This document shows, piece by piece, positions 1 to 8,614 of a DNA stretch of 64,000 nt; position 1 is the first letter of the stretch; each line of letters starts with the position of its first letter. The notes beneath the pieces were generated by a model, which saw nothing but the letters and a program-made list of their open reading frames with translations, was not told where the DNA came from and searched no databases. The stretch is taken from NCBI GenBank assembly GCA_003482455.1, contig DMYW01000012.1, forward strand, positions 4,965-68,964, given 5' to 3'. Position numbers and translations under genes: made by a program. The DNA is from Rheinheimera sp. Its GTDB lineage: Bacteria > Pseudomonadota > Gammaproteobacteria > Enterobacterales > Alteromonadaceae.

Positions 1-691
1 TGTATCTTATTGTTTTGTTGTGTCGCTCAATATATGCATTTTGTTGTGGCTTGCCAGGTTGAATGTAATCAATTCGGATCCCCAGTTTTTTCGCCCACTC
101 GGTGAATTCGTGGCTGATAAATTCAGGACCATTGTCACAGCGGATCGCCATCGGTTTGGCTCGCCATTCAAGAAGCTGATTTAGCGTTCTTATGACGCGC
201 ATTGTTGGCAGTGAGAATCCTGCTTCAATCGCCAAACCTTCACGTTTGAAGTCGTCGATGACGTTGAACAATCGATAACTTCTGCCATCGGCGAGCTGGT
301 CATGCATAAAGTCTATCGACCACACTTGGTTTGATTTAGTGGGTTCTTTCAGCGGTTCTGGTGCGTTTCGTTTGAGTCGTCTGCGTGGTTTTATGCGCAA
401 ATTCAGCGCTAAATCGCAGTAAATTCGGTAAATCCGCTTGTGGTTCCACCCAAAACCTTTCACGTTGCGCAGGTAATGAAAACACTGGCCAAACCCCCAA
501 TCCGTTTCTTTCTCAGTTAAATCAATAAGTAAATCCGCGATCTGCGCATTCTCATCGTCATTGATCGGCTGATATCGGTAGCAAGTTTCGCTGATACAAC
601 ATGCCGCGCAGGCCATGCGGATAGTCACGTTCCGATTGGCCACTGCGTGCTGTGCCATCGCTTTACGCTGCGACGGCTTCACCACTTTTTT
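1..691 (-). CDS. IS3-family transposase OrfB (integrase catalytic domain), partial
   Basis: This is the DDE transposase half of the element, made as an OrfAB fusion by -1 frameshifting. After the slip the frame reads [19 protein letters not shown], then an HTH_21-like region. It goes on to the rve core with [17 protein letters not shown], in which the D of IDF is the first catalytic aspartate. [12 protein letters not shown] follows, and near the window edge the NGPEF block holds the second aspartate region. The third catalytic residue (Glu, in the usual PQQNAYIER block) lies at the very edge. No stop is visible before position 1, so the protein is cut by the window, not broken. The IS407-type call rests on recognised motifs. 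Confidence 0.88.
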
Positions 692-945
692 GCCATCGCT
701 TCCTGAATGATTTCGGCCTTTAAGCGCTCTTCGGCGTACATTTTTTTCAGCCGGGCATTTTCGGCTTCTAGCTCTTTTAAACGAGCCATCAACGACGCAT
801 CCATGCCGCCAAATTTGGCTCGCCATTTGTAAAAAGTCGCCGAACTCATGCCATGCTCACGGCACAGCTCAGGAACTGGCGTTCCCGCTTCAGCTTGTTT
901 GAGGATCGCCATGATTTGGCTGTCGGTAAATTTTGATGTTTTCAT
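679..945 (-). CDS. IS3-family transposase OrfA (helix-turn-helix, leucine zipper)
   Basis: An 88-residue protein of normal OrfA length. It has an N-terminal HTH_8/TnpA fold ([16 protein letters not shown] to [14 protein letters not shown]) that binds the terminal repeats. A heptad-like coiled coil follows ([20 protein letters not shown]), used for OrfA-OrfAB multimers. The start ATG at 945 has a GGAGATTC ribosome-binding site just upstream on the minus strand. The last codons overlap the orfB frame through the A-rich slippery site at 685-691. OrfA alone normally represses transposition, and the fusion is the active transposase (family knowledge). Confidence 0.92.
   Translation of the reverse strand: MKTSKFTDSQIMAILKQAEAGTPVPELCREHGMSSATFYKWRAKFGGMDASLMARLKELEAENARLKKMYAEERLKAEIIQEAMAKKW
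685..691 (-). other. programmed -1 ribosomal frameshift site A_AAA_AAG
   Basis: On the minus strand the orfA codons GCA AAA AAG TGG TGA contain the heptamer AAAAAAG. Slipping back one base gives AAA AAA GTG GTG AAG and continues into the transposase frame. This is the canonical IS3-family slippery heptamer, and it lies four bases before the orfA stop. Confidence 0.85.
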
Positions 946-1000
946 AAAGAATCTCCTGCGTTTATGGTACGAGAAAATTCTACTTTTGACGTCAGTTAAT

Positions 1001-1597
1001 TTATGGGGTGATTACCCTCTCACGTCTTGGTTTTGCCGGGGAGTTAGCCTCCCTTCAGAATCCCTGCCTCTGTGGCAAGGTGAGCCAATGTTCCCTCTCT
1101 TTCAAATTCGGGTGAGCGAGCTACCTTTTGTCCCAGAACAAATTAAGCATATTGCTCTATTGGTTCTTTTTCACAATCTTCGCAGCCACCCTTTTGATTT
1201 ACCTCACGGCCAAGGCTGGCTAATTCGTGAATACAAAAACCTAGATAACCTGCAACCTCTTCCGAATTTATCAATCCCCTACAAGCCATTTCCCATAAGC
1301 TGGTCGCGGGTAGAGAACGACGCCCCCGGCTGGGAAGATGCTTGGGATATTATTGACCTTTCAGCTGTTAACTCCGATGAGTCAGCATCGGATTCTTTCT
1401 TTGAAGATTTTATGCGGTATTCATCTACAAAGGTTGGCGGGTACCCAACAGAAATACAGCATGGCGCTGGGCTGGATGACTTCGTTTTTCAAGTCGGGTC
1501 AGAAGAAAAGGTAAACTGGATGTGGGCCGACAATGGTATTGGGTATTTTTTTCGCTCTCCTAGTGACGAATGGCGCTGGTCATGTCAGCTCTACTAA
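1001..1597 (+). pseudogene. DUF1963 (YwqG-like) protein, 5' end removed by the IS
   Basis: From the IS end to the stop at 1597 the frame reads as the C-terminal two thirds of a DUF1963 protein. It shows WQGEPMFPLFQIRVSELP (the Q-[IL] strand after the W/P-rich loop), KVGGYPTEIQHG, and the closing WMWADNGIGYFF block followed by WRWSCQLY. Coding similarity begins right at the IS boundary and no ribosome-binding site serves the ATG at 1088, so the gene has lost its 5' part. The rest may lie beyond the other IS end. The cellular role of DUF1963 is not established, and homologues often occur beside polymorphic toxin/immunity genes. Family call by motif recognition only. Confidence 0.7.
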
Positions 1598-1897
1598 ACA
1601 CTGCTAACAATGCGTCTATGGCGTACTTTGCTCGCCTTGTATAGTGGCTATTGGTGATGGCTATAGACAAAAAACACTGGCTCTCGGTCTGTATGCTTTG
1701 CTACAAGGGCGAAATCCCGCATCTATATCTATGCAAGTGATTTTTTGCACACTTGGTATCTACTTATTTTTGAGATATAAAGATAGATAACAAATGATCG
1801 AGCCAATAAGAGTATCGGATTTCTAATCCACCTTCGCTAAATTTTCGCTAAGTTATTATTCAATAAATAAGAAATAGTCAGGAGATAAATAAAATAT
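1598..1897. other. intergenic, no gene seen
   Basis: 300 bases, AT-rich towards the right. It carries no ORF with a ribosome-binding site and no hairpin with a T-tract. The last 30 bases hold the leader and ribosome-binding site (CAGGAG) of the DUF2569 gene. I looked for an integron attC site because of the run of single small genes, and the required R'/R'' arms are absent. Confidence 0.5.
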
Positions 1898-2380
1898 ATG
1901 GAAAACGAAGATAAAAAGGCTCCAGCAATCGGTGGCTGGCTAATTTTGATTGCGATCGGAATCGTTTTTACTCCGATTAAAGTTTTGATTCTGATGATGA
2001 CAACGTATTCTGGAATATTTTTGTCAGAAGCATGGGGAGCTCTTACAACGCAGGGAAGTGACGCGTATAACCCACTGTGGGCGCCAATAATTATCGGTGA
2101 AATGCTGTTTAATGGTGTGATTTTCTTTGCTTATTTGTATATGGCATACCTATTTTTCTGTAAAAAATCAGCATTCCCGAAGTGGTATATAAGTGTTGCT
2201 GTATTAAGTTTGATATTTATTGTTGCTGATGCCTTTTCACTTAAGTTGGTGATCCCAGATGAACCTGCATTTGATTCTGATACTCTGAAGGAATTTTTGC
2301 GGTCATTGTTTATTGTGGTTGTTTGGGTGCCGTATATGCTCATTTCTACAAGAGTTAAGGCTACTTTTATAAATGAATAG
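1898..2380 (+). CDS. DUF2569 family inner-membrane protein
   Basis: A 160-residue protein with about four transmembrane helices. The N-terminal GGWLILIAIGIVF block and the C-terminal WVPYMLISTRVKATF block (the xPYxxxSxRVKxTF signature) mark the DUF2569 family, whose members are about this long. Family function is unknown. The start ATG follows AGGAGATAAATAAAATAT, a good ribosome-binding site at slightly long spacing. The gene is clearly AT-richer than the genes after 3.3 kb, as is its right-hand neighbour, which suggests acquired DNA next to the IS. No operon partner is evident. Confidence 0.8.
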   Translation: MENEDKKAPAIGGWLILIAIGIVFTPIKVLILMMTTYSGIFLSEAWGALTTQGSDAYNPLWAPIIIGEMLFNGVIFFAYLYMAYLFFCKKSAFPKWYISVAVLSLIFIVADAFSLKLVIPDEPAFDSDTLKEFLRSLFIVVVWVPYMLISTRVKATFINE

Positions 2381-2458
2381 ACGAAATTGACAATATATAT
2401 TGAAAGCTTCACATCATTTATGTGAATAAGCTTATAGCTGGTAATAAGGTATCGCCAT

Positions 2459-3086
2459 ATGGGTAAATTGTTGAAGCTAATTTGTGTGTTGTTTTTTTTC
2501 ATCAATTACTTTTGCGAACGAAAATAAAGATAATTTATTCGTTTTTGTAGGTCAAAAAATATCGGTAACCGAGGCGGCTAATCAAGATTCATGTCTGGAA
2601 AAGGTTGGCACACGATGTGTGAAAATCACGCTAGATGGAAAATTAGATGCCAAATACCGTGTAATTGAGTCGGTCCATGGTGTTTCTCCAGGGCCGGTGA
2701 TTAATTTTTACCTATACAACCATTACGGTAGACCTGATTTTGCTAATTATAAATATGCACTCATATTTGTTTCAAAAAATGAAGAAAATTTTGTTAGTGA
2801 GAAGTATAGAAATTACGAGGTTTACCGCACTCGAGACGGCAAGTGGGCAACATGCGGTGAAAACGTTGTAAGTTCCGCAAAGTTACTAGAAATACAATTT
2901 CAGCCAGCTATTTATCATGATATTTCGCATTATTCAGATCAGTATGTTGAGGAATTGTTTCCCGCGTCTATTTGGCGGCGCGATGGGGATAAGATATTTT
3001 GTCGGCAAGGTGTCTATGTCGATGAATTATATCGGATTGAAATTGAAGAATATTTAAAATTACGAAGTTCTAGCGACATTAAATAG
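2459..3086 (+). CDS. secreted protein of unknown function, frame broken in signal peptide
   Basis: The downstream frame is open from 2484 (GTG) to 3086 and encodes about 200 residues, but its first residues (MCCFFSS) are not a sensible start. An ATG at 2459, one frame off, gives MGKLLKLICVLFF before the tract of eight Ts at 2492-2499. Removing one T joins the two frames into MGKLLKLICVLFFSSITFAN followed by ENKDN, a textbook Sec signal peptide cleaved after about residue 20. The mature part has four to five cysteines and no family I recognise. This could be a slippage-controlled gene, a recent frameshift or a sequencing indel. Confidence 0.6.
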
Positions 3087-3332
3087 TTCTTTTAATTGCG
3101 GATTTTTTTTGGTCATGCATTTTGACATAATAAATGCATGGTTTGTAAGCGAATTTTTTGATTCTGTTGGTGCTAAGGTGGATTAATGGCATTAAATTAG
3201 TCTCGCCCGGCGTCCAATGCCATTTGATATTTTATACCATGCGCCAGACCTATACGTATATTTCGAAAGGTGTGTGGCTTCACGAATTTTGATAGTTGGG
3301 AACAACTAAATCGTATGAAAAGGACATTGCTA

Positions 3333-3740
3333 ATGAACCTAAAAAACAATTTTATCGCTGTGGTACTCGGTTGTGCTTTTGCCGCATTGGCGGTGGTGAT
3401 CGCTGGGTTTGGTGCCGCGATAAGTATTCCGGCGCCGCTGGTGCAGACTCTGCAGCAAGTATCTGTTGGCTTTGATCTGTTGGTGCTGGATAGCGCGCTC
3501 ATCACCCTGCCGCTGCTGCTAGTATTTGCGGGGCTGGCGTTTAGTTGCCGCAAATGGCTAAAGCCCACCCATTGGGTGTTTTATGGATTGTTGTTAGCGC
3601 CAGTGCTGGTGGTTCAGGCCTACGCCGCACTGCTGGCGATTGACCAAGCGGCTGCTGTTGCCACCATTGTGCTGCGTGTCTCGCTGCTCCTTGTCTGTGC
3701 GTATGTGCTGGTTCGTCAGCCTAAAGTGGCAGTGTCGTAA
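3333..3740 (+). CDS. small inner-membrane protein, unknown function
   Basis: Start chosen at the ATG of MNLKNNFIAV because AAAGGA lies nine bases upstream. Earlier ATGs (3270, 3315) lack a site. The 135 residues form four hydrophobic helices: about 7-29, 45-66, 76-98 and 103-122. Each pair is separated by a short charged loop (for example SCRKWLKPTHW), and the tail is VRQPKVAVS. No cysteine or metal motif and no recognised family. GC content rises to the level of the window from here, unlike the two genes before it. Confidence 0.65.
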   Translation: MNLKNNFIAVVLGCAFAALAVVIAGFGAAISIPAPLVQTLQQVSVGFDLLVLDSALITLPLLLVFAGLAFSCRKWLKPTHWVFYGLLLAPVLVVQAYAALLAIDQAAAVATIVLRVSLLLVCAYVLVRQPKVAVS

Positions 3741-4232
3741 GAAGAACGGAAACTTGAGGTTTGGTTTGATCCAGCGGTGGCAAAGCATTGGCTAGGTGCT
3801 TGGCAAGCATATTCAATTGTTTCGTTGGTCTGGCATCGCAGATATTCGCAGTAATCACCTTCGATTATCTAACTCATAAAATGAGTGACTGGCGATAGAT
3901 ACCGCTCAACTTTGTGTACGCATAAGTTGGGTTGATCATTAAGTTGCGGTATAGTTGGTCGAATGTCGATTTTCGACGTTTTTAATGTGTGTGGTTAATT
4001 AATTCATCAAGGATGATGGCGCTGTTTAGCAATACTTCGCTCAATTTTTATTGTGTTGCCGTGTTGTGTTCTTCGTCTCCCTTCTGATAGTTCCACTTTA
4101 ACCTACAAATTACGTGGCAACATCTGGCGTACTGCAATACGCGTGGGCCAAATGTTGGTTTGGTTTTAAAGTTCAAAGAAGCCAATCAATGTCGATAAGA
4201 CATGGCGAGTCAATAATAAAAAAGGAAAAATC
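3741..4232. other. long intergenic region, no gene seen
   Basis: 492 bases without a supportable gene. Frames open on the plus strand after 4114 are only a shadow of the following gene. The right end carries AAAAAAGGAAAAATC, the ribosome-binding site of the zinc-ribbon/pilin gene. No strong hairpin or repeat was found. Confidence 0.4.
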
Positions 4233-5159
4233 ATGTTTTGTACACAATGCGGTGGCGCAAACGAGGATTCAGCAAAGTTTTGTGCCAGCTGTGGTGCCGA
4301 GCTGCAAGGAAAAAACACAGCTACGCATCAGATCAGTATGGATGACTATTACAAGGCCATCGTGGGCCCCAAAAGCCAAGACTATTATCTACAGCGGTTT
4401 TCTCGTTTTGATCAGCGTGGTAGTGCTGGCGCCTCGTGGAATTGGCCAGCATTTTTTGTCACTTTTTATTGGTTTCTTTACCGGAAAATGTGGCTACATG
4501 CCCTCGTTTACTTTTTCTTGCCCACGATGATGATGGTTCCAGCAAGTTTTGCAGCGGCTATGGCGGGTAGCTCAGCAAATATCGTTAGTGCTTTTTGTTT
4601 CATAGCGTATTTGGTCGGTATCTTTGTTTTGCTACCAATGTATGCAAATTCGTTTTATTACAATCATTGTCAGAAAAAAATTGCCCACGAAAAAGCCTCG
4701 TCCAATGATGTGCAACGGCAGCTTAGTGAGCTTACAAGGAAAGGCGGCACCAGTGGTATTGCACTGATCTTTGTTGTGTTACTTGCGGTTTTCGGAGTGG
4801 GGATTTTAGCGGCGGTTGCGCTGCCAGCTTATCAATCGTACACCATGAAGGCGCGCGTGTTTGAGGCGGTGAAGGTTGGGAGTCAAGCCGCTGATTCAGT
4901 TGCCAGTTATTACAATCAACATCAGGAAATCCCGGCAAACCTACAACAAGCTGGTTTTACTACAGCGTTGCCAGCTTTTGTGCAGGATATCACGATTAAT
5001 CGCGACAATGGTGTTGTGACTATTACGCTAAGTGCTCCACAGTTAGATGGAAAAACGATCCTTCTGGTCCCCTCGGTGGATTCCAACAAACAAATCGTGT
5101 GGGGATGCATGAGTCAGACCATCGAAAAGATGTATCTACCGCAACATTGTCAACAGTAA
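4233..5159 (+). CDS. zinc-ribbon / DUF2628 / pilin-like fusion membrane protein
   Basis: 308 residues with three parts. Residues 1-27 are a zinc ribbon with two CxxC pairs (FCTQCGG and FCASCGAE). Residues about 65-135 are a DUF2628-type membrane region (WNWPAFFVTFYWFLYRKMW, then further helices). Residues about 170-308 look like a type IV pilin placed after an internal helix: VGILAAVALPAYQSYTMKA is the conserved pilin N-terminal helix, followed by EAVKVGSQAADSVASYY. The prepilin leader and its cleavage site (K/R-G-F-T-L-I-E) are absent, so PilD processing is unlikely. Two cysteines near the end may form the usual pilin disulfide loop. A cytosolic zinc ribbon with a periplasmic pilin-like head is inferred. 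Confidence 0.75.
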   Translation: MFCTQCGGANEDSAKFCASCGAELQGKNTATHQISMDDYYKAIVGPKSQDYYLQRFSRFDQRGSAGASWNWPAFFVTFYWFLYRKMWLHALVYFFLPTMMMVPASFAAAMAGSSANIVSAFCFIAYLVGIFVLLPMYANSFYYNHCQKKIAHEKASSNDVQRQLSELTRKGGTSGIALIFVVLLAVFGVGILAAVALPAYQSYTMKARVFEAVKVGSQAADSVASYYNQHQEIPANLQQAGFTTALPAFVQDITINRDNGVVTITLSAPQLDGKTILLVPSVDSNKQIVWGCMSQTIEKMYLPQHCQQ

Positions 5160-5487
5160 TGATCTGTCTATTGCCATTTTTCAGCTGGAAATGTTAATTG
5201 GTAATTTAAGTTGTGTAGTTTGATACGGGAGGTCAATGAATCTGTTTTTTGCTAAATAGGTTCATTGACCTTTATGTTGATATCGAAATTTTTTGCCTTG
5301 GTTAGTGTCTATCTTTAGAAAAGTCGCAATAAAGGGTAAGGTGGCCTTGGTTCTAGCTCCTTGAATATTAAAAATATTTATTGTTTTTTGTTAGTAACGG
5401 AGTTGGCTAATAATTCAAGCAGTTGATGGTTTGGAATAACTGAAATTTTAGTGATCTCGGCAAAAGAAAAGGATTAAATTTATTGCC
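5160..5487. other. intergenic region with one strong inverted repeat
   Basis: 328 AT-rich bases between the pilin-like gene and the signal peptidase gene. Apart from the inverted repeat at 5230-5271 and a weak AAAAGGA ribosome-binding site at about 5466, I see no gene or promoter I can defend. Confidence 0.4.
5230..5271 (+). terminator. inverted repeat, possible terminator
   Basis: AGGTCAATGAA and TTCATTGACCT form a perfect 11-bp inverted repeat around a 20-base loop, followed by TTATG. It lies 70 bases after the upstream stop codon. The tail is short and the loop is long for an intrinsic terminator, so an operator or other structure is possible. Confidence 0.4.
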
Positions 5488-6447
5488 ATGGCAAACTCCG
5501 ATGTAAATAAAACAAGATGGCGTCCGCAAGGCTGGTTGCTTATTTTTTATGGATTTTTGTTGCAACCGTTTGCCTTTTTATATGCTAACCATAGTCGTTT
5601 GTTTTTTCAGTATTTGTTGGCATCGATCGTTATAGCCATTGTGGATTTGGCTATTCAATCGACGGCAACGGCGGCTGATTATTGGTATCAGGGGTATTAC
5701 CTTTCATATGGGTTGGCATTGAGTGCCGCTGTGCACGGCTACCTGTTGTCGCGTCGGTATGATGTGCAACAAATGCGGCGTTGGTATGCGCGTTGGTGGC
5801 TACCGCCACTGGCTTTTGTGGCTTGGGTGTGTGCACTGCTGAGTGTCCGCATTTTTGGCGTCGAATCTTTTTCGATCCCAGGTAGTTCGATGAGCCCAGC
5901 GCTGCAGGTTGGGCAGCTGGTGATGGTCAAGAAATGGGGGTATGGCAACTATCGACTGTTTGGCGTACAGATTGTTAAAACAGCGTCAACTGTACCTATC
6001 CAGCGTGGGGATATTGTGGTGTTTCAGCACCCGAAAAAGCCGACGGTTGATTATATCAAACGGGTGATTGGGTTACCCGGCGATAAAATCAGCTATCACG
6101 ACAAAACCTTGCGCTTACAGACAGGATGCAATGCCGAAGGGCTCGCATGTACAGGTGCCATTGACGTGACGCATCAATTGACTGAGACCACATCGGAGGA
6201 ACGTGGCACAGTCCTTTGGTACCGCGAATCGCTTGGCGATGTCGTTTACACCGTCAAACACATTCAGCAAGCAACTGATTTTATTAAGCATTATTATCAG
6301 CAGCCTGGGTTGCCAACAGGTGAGTGGCTGGTGCCGGCTGGGTATTATTTTGTGATGGGCGACTACCGCGACAACAGCGAAGACAGTCGCTATTTTGGCT
6401 TGGTGCCAGAGCAAAATCTCGTCGGTGGGCTGATGTGGGCATGGTAG
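5488..6447 (+). CDS. signal peptidase I (S26), accessory paralogue
   Basis: 319 residues. The N-terminal 125 residues have about four hydrophobic helices, more than the two of LepB. The catalytic part then follows. Box B PGSSMSP puts the nucleophile at Ser134, box D DYIKRVIGLPGD puts the general base at Lys191, and box E GDYRDNSEDSRYFG is complete, so the enzyme should be active in removing Sec signal peptides. GDIVVF (box C) is also present. The extra membrane part and the position next to a pilin-like gene, away from lepA/rnc, argue for a second, possibly substrate-restricted enzyme. The housekeeping lepB would be elsewhere (inference). Confidence 0.88.
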   Translation: MANSDVNKTRWRPQGWLLIFYGFLLQPFAFLYANHSRLFFQYLLASIVIAIVDLAIQSTATAADYWYQGYYLSYGLALSAAVHGYLLSRRYDVQQMRRWYARWWLPPLAFVAWVCALLSVRIFGVESFSIPGSSMSPALQVGQLVMVKKWGYGNYRLFGVQIVKTASTVPIQRGDIVVFQHPKKPTVDYIKRVIGLPGDKISYHDKTLRLQTGCNAEGLACTGAIDVTHQLTETTSEERGTVLWYRESLGDVVYTVKHIQQATDFIKHYYQQPGLPTGEWLVPAGYYFVMGDYRDNSEDSRYFGLVPEQNLVGGLMWAW

Positions 6448-6544
6448 CTGGTCAAGTGCTGGCCGAGAGTGTGGCTAAGCGCTCATGATTGGTGGTGGGC
6501 CACTTCGTTTTTCAGCCTGTTTTAACACATTGTGAGCATGTGCT

Positions 6545-6976
6545 ATGAAGTCAACACAGCAGACGATAGGCCGATGGTTATTACTGCTGCCAGGCGCTAT
6601 CCTCAGCTGGTATGGCATCTTTGTCGCCGGAGTGTTTGGGCAGCAATTGCTTATACCCTTGTTATGTCCGGCCAACGCTTGGGTATCTGGCTTTTGCCAT
6701 GATAGCCGTGTCGCACATTGGTTGTATTGCTGGGCTATGGTGGTCTCTGCTACATCGGCTTGTGTGGTGGTGCTAGTGGCTAGTGCGATTGCACCGTCGC
6801 GGCGTCGGCTGATTGCGGTTATCGCTTTGTTGTGCGGCAGTGTGGTCGCAGCAATGATGACCTGGCCGTGGGGCGAGTGGCAGCTGTGGTATTGCGCGGT
6901 GGGCGGCGGCATAGTTGGGCTGAGCCTAGTGGTCAAACTCAGCCGTAGACCCACTGTGGGCTTATCTACTGATTAA
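6545..6976 (+). CDS. four-helix membrane protein, unknown
   Basis: 143 residues with hydrophobic segments at about 10-32, 58-80, 87-105 and 113-130. A cysteine-containing loop (LLCPANAWVSGFCHDS) lies between helices one and two and would face the periplasm. A basic cytosolic loop (SRRRL) supports an inside location between helices two and three. The gene starts at the ATG at 6545, 97 bases after the peptidase stop. I do not recognise the family. It may be cotranscribed with the peptidase and the next small gene. Confidence 0.6.
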   Translation: MKSTQQTIGRWLLLLPGAILSWYGIFVAGVFGQQLLIPLLCPANAWVSGFCHDSRVAHWLYCWAMVVSATSACVVVLVASAIAPSRRRLIAVIALLCGSVVAAMMTWPWGEWQLWYCAVGGGIVGLSLVVKLSRRPTVGLSTD

Positions 6977-7025
6977 AGCGCTGCAGCTGCGTTGAACCAA
7001 TGTAGTTGCTCAATACAAGGAATTT

Positions 7026-7289
7026 ATGGTGTCGAAACAACAACTTTTAAAACAAAATCAACAGCAAATGCTGCTGATCTCTGTGCTGGATGCGATCCCG
7101 ACTATGATCTTTGGCGTGGCTTTGCACAGCATTGTGACGAAGCCGTCACAACCTTTGTTTGAGTTTATGGCCGATCCTCTGATGGTTTATTTAATGCTAG
7201 GACTGTCATTGCCCTGTATGTTGGGCTGTGCTTGGCGAGTGATGAGCTTGAGTAAGCAGCGCCAAGCGTTGCTGCAACTGCCTGATTAA
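7026..7289 (+). CDS. small two-helix membrane protein, unknown
   Basis: 87 residues. A Q-rich amphipathic start (KQQLLKQNQQQ) precedes two hydrophobic segments at about 15-34 and 50-72 and a basic tail (SLSKQRQALLQLPD). AAGGAATTT stands directly before the ATG, so the start is well supported. No recognised family. It lies 49 bases after the previous small membrane gene, in the same direction. Confidence 0.6.
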   Translation: MVSKQQLLKQNQQQMLLISVLDAIPTMIFGVALHSIVTKPSQPLFEFMADPLMVYLMLGLSLPCMLGCAWRVMSLSKQRQALLQLPD

Positions 7290-7605
7290 CATGCACAGCG
7301 TGCTCGTGTTGGCTCGTTGCTGGCGTTAGTCTGTTACCTATGTTTGCTAAACCGTTCGATACCTATCTCGCTTTTTACCGGTGTTTATCTACCAAACCTC
7401 GTGCACGAATAATTGCATGGACAATTGGTGATGTTGCATTTATGTTGGATTGTTGTGGCCGTGTTTTGAAGTGCCAGTTTCAGTGAATAAGCTCGTTATG
7501 ACCTGCCGGCGATAACATTGTTGTTGTCCGCCAGATTTGGGCTGCCAGTTTTGTTCACGCACAGCAACGTTTATTGTTTTGTAACAATCCAATTTAGGAC
7601 GACTG
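7290..7605. other. intergenic, no gene seen
   Basis: 316 bases. The right end holds the AGGACGACTG ribosome-binding site of the next gene. No hairpin with T-tract, no supported ORF and no clear promoter pair was found. Confidence 0.4.
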
Positions 7606-8010
7606 ATGGACTCCAAATTTGAACAATACACCCCAATCCTGCAAGCACTGGTGGGCGAGTCTATTCGCTGTACACCGGAAAGTTGGTTGCATGGCACTTT
7701 AGGCATTCAATGCGATGGTTCTTACATTAACTATCAACTGAAAAACCACGACGTTACCGACAAAGCGCAGCTCTCTGATGAATTACGTCAGCTCTGTGAA
7801 CAGTTGTATGTGACGATGCGCCAAGCCGGTGATCTCTGGCAAAGCGCCGAAGTGTATTTTTACCAGCAAGCACAAGAATGGTCGTTTAAAGTCACATTTA
7901 ATTATGAGCAAGCGCCCGACGCTACTGACTCCGCAGTCGACACACCTGCAGCAGCCACAGCAACAGAGCCTGCACCAAGCGCCGCCAAACCTTGGTGGAA
8001 ATTCTGGTAA
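7606..8010 (+). CDS. small soluble protein, unknown function
   Basis: 134 residues, no signal peptide or membrane segment. The first 105 residues look like a compact alpha/beta domain. Its pattern (LCEQLYVTMRQAGDLW, then EVYFYQQAQEWSFKVTFNYE) is reminiscent of YezG/DUF600-type immunity proteins, but the match is too weak to assert. An Ala/Thr/Pro-rich linker (about 106-127) ends in the aromatic tail KPWWKFW, which may bind a partner or membrane. AGGACGACTG before the ATG supports the start. Orphan gene. Confidence 0.6.
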   Translation: MDSKFEQYTPILQALVGESIRCTPESWLHGTLGIQCDGSYINYQLKNHDVTDKAQLSDELRQLCEQLYVTMRQAGDLWQSAEVYFYQQAQEWSFKVTFNYEQAPDATDSAVDTPAAATATEPAPSAAKPWWKFW

Positions 8011-8081
8011 GTTACGGATATTTGGATGGCGATTGGCGGTTCGGTTGCTTTATTTAACTTTTGGATTGAAAGGACTTTAAG

Positions 8082-8498
8082 ATGAAATCATTGGTAGTTT
8101 TAATCGCTAGCGCATTGTTGGTGATCGGCTGCGCCAGTACCGAACCTGTGGTGGCTTGGCAAGGTAGCGAGCCGACGCAGCAAATCAGCGAAGCGCAATT
8201 TAATCAGGAATTGTTTAACGCCAAAGCGATCCCTGGCGCTGAAATCGAAGAATCAAGCATTCAGACCAGCATCAAAGTACCCAACGCCCGCGTCAACCCG
8301 ACGTCTTATACTTTGTATATTTTCACCAAGCCGGCATCGTATGCACATCCAGCGGCTGCAAGAATGACGTTGCAGCGAGCCAAAAGTGATGGCAAAGGCC
8401 TGGATTTTCGTTTCTTGCGGGTGGGTGATAACCCAGGGTTTAATAAATTTGTCCGCGAAATTTCTATGGTCGGTTTGTTATTCGAATCGGTTAAATAG
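8082..8498 (+). CDS. lipoprotein, unknown function
   Basis: 138 residues with a type II signal peptide: MKSLVVLIASALLVIGC, lipobox VIGC, so Cys17 would be lipidated. The +2 residue is Ala, which favours outer-membrane sorting by Lol. The mature part is small, Q/E-rich at first and then likely beta/alpha, with no recognised domain. AAAGGACTTTAAG precedes the ATG. It follows the previous gene by 71 bases and could share its transcript. Confidence 0.7.
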   Translation: MKSLVVLIASALLVIGCASTEPVVAWQGSEPTQQISEAQFNQELFNAKAIPGAEIEESSIQTSIKVPNARVNPTSYTLYIFTKPASYAHPAAARMTLQRAKSDGKGLDFRFLRVGDNPGFNKFVREISMVGLLFESVK

Positions 8499-8614
8499 GC
8501 GCTGGTTTTCATTGAAGTCAATTGGGCATTAAAGGCAGCCGTTGCGCTGCCTTGATAGCATCCACGGCAATGCTGACGTATCATGCGACCTTTCAGGTTG
8601 AATGAGTTCCCACC

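Larger units (their letters stand above)
1..1000 (-). mobile_element. IS3-family (IS407-like) insertion sequence, one end only
   Basis: The element holds orfA and a frameshifted orfB on the minus strand and runs off the left edge of the window. Its outer end is placed at about 1000 because the stretch 971-999, read inward on the minus strand, is TTAACTGACGTCAAAAGTAG followed by AAT-rich sequence. That resembles the terminal inverted repeats of IS407-type elements, which lie just ahead of orfA. Directly beyond it the sequence reads into a DUF1963 coding frame that has lost its start, so the element sits inside that gene. The exact end is uncertain by a few bases because the other end and the target duplication are outside the window. 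Confidence 0.85.

Noticed and set aside
848..1000. Plus-strand frame across the IS as part of a larger protein
   Set aside because: It is the reverse of orfA and only joins by chance to the DUF1963 frame.
3197..3788. Minus-strand frames opposite the small membrane gene
   Set aside because: Shadows with poor codon use and no ribosome-binding sites.
1598..5487. Integron cassette array (single small genes, same direction)
   Set aside because: No attC arms (RYYYAAC/GTTRRRY pairs) at the gene junctions; TAACAATGC near 1605 does not match.
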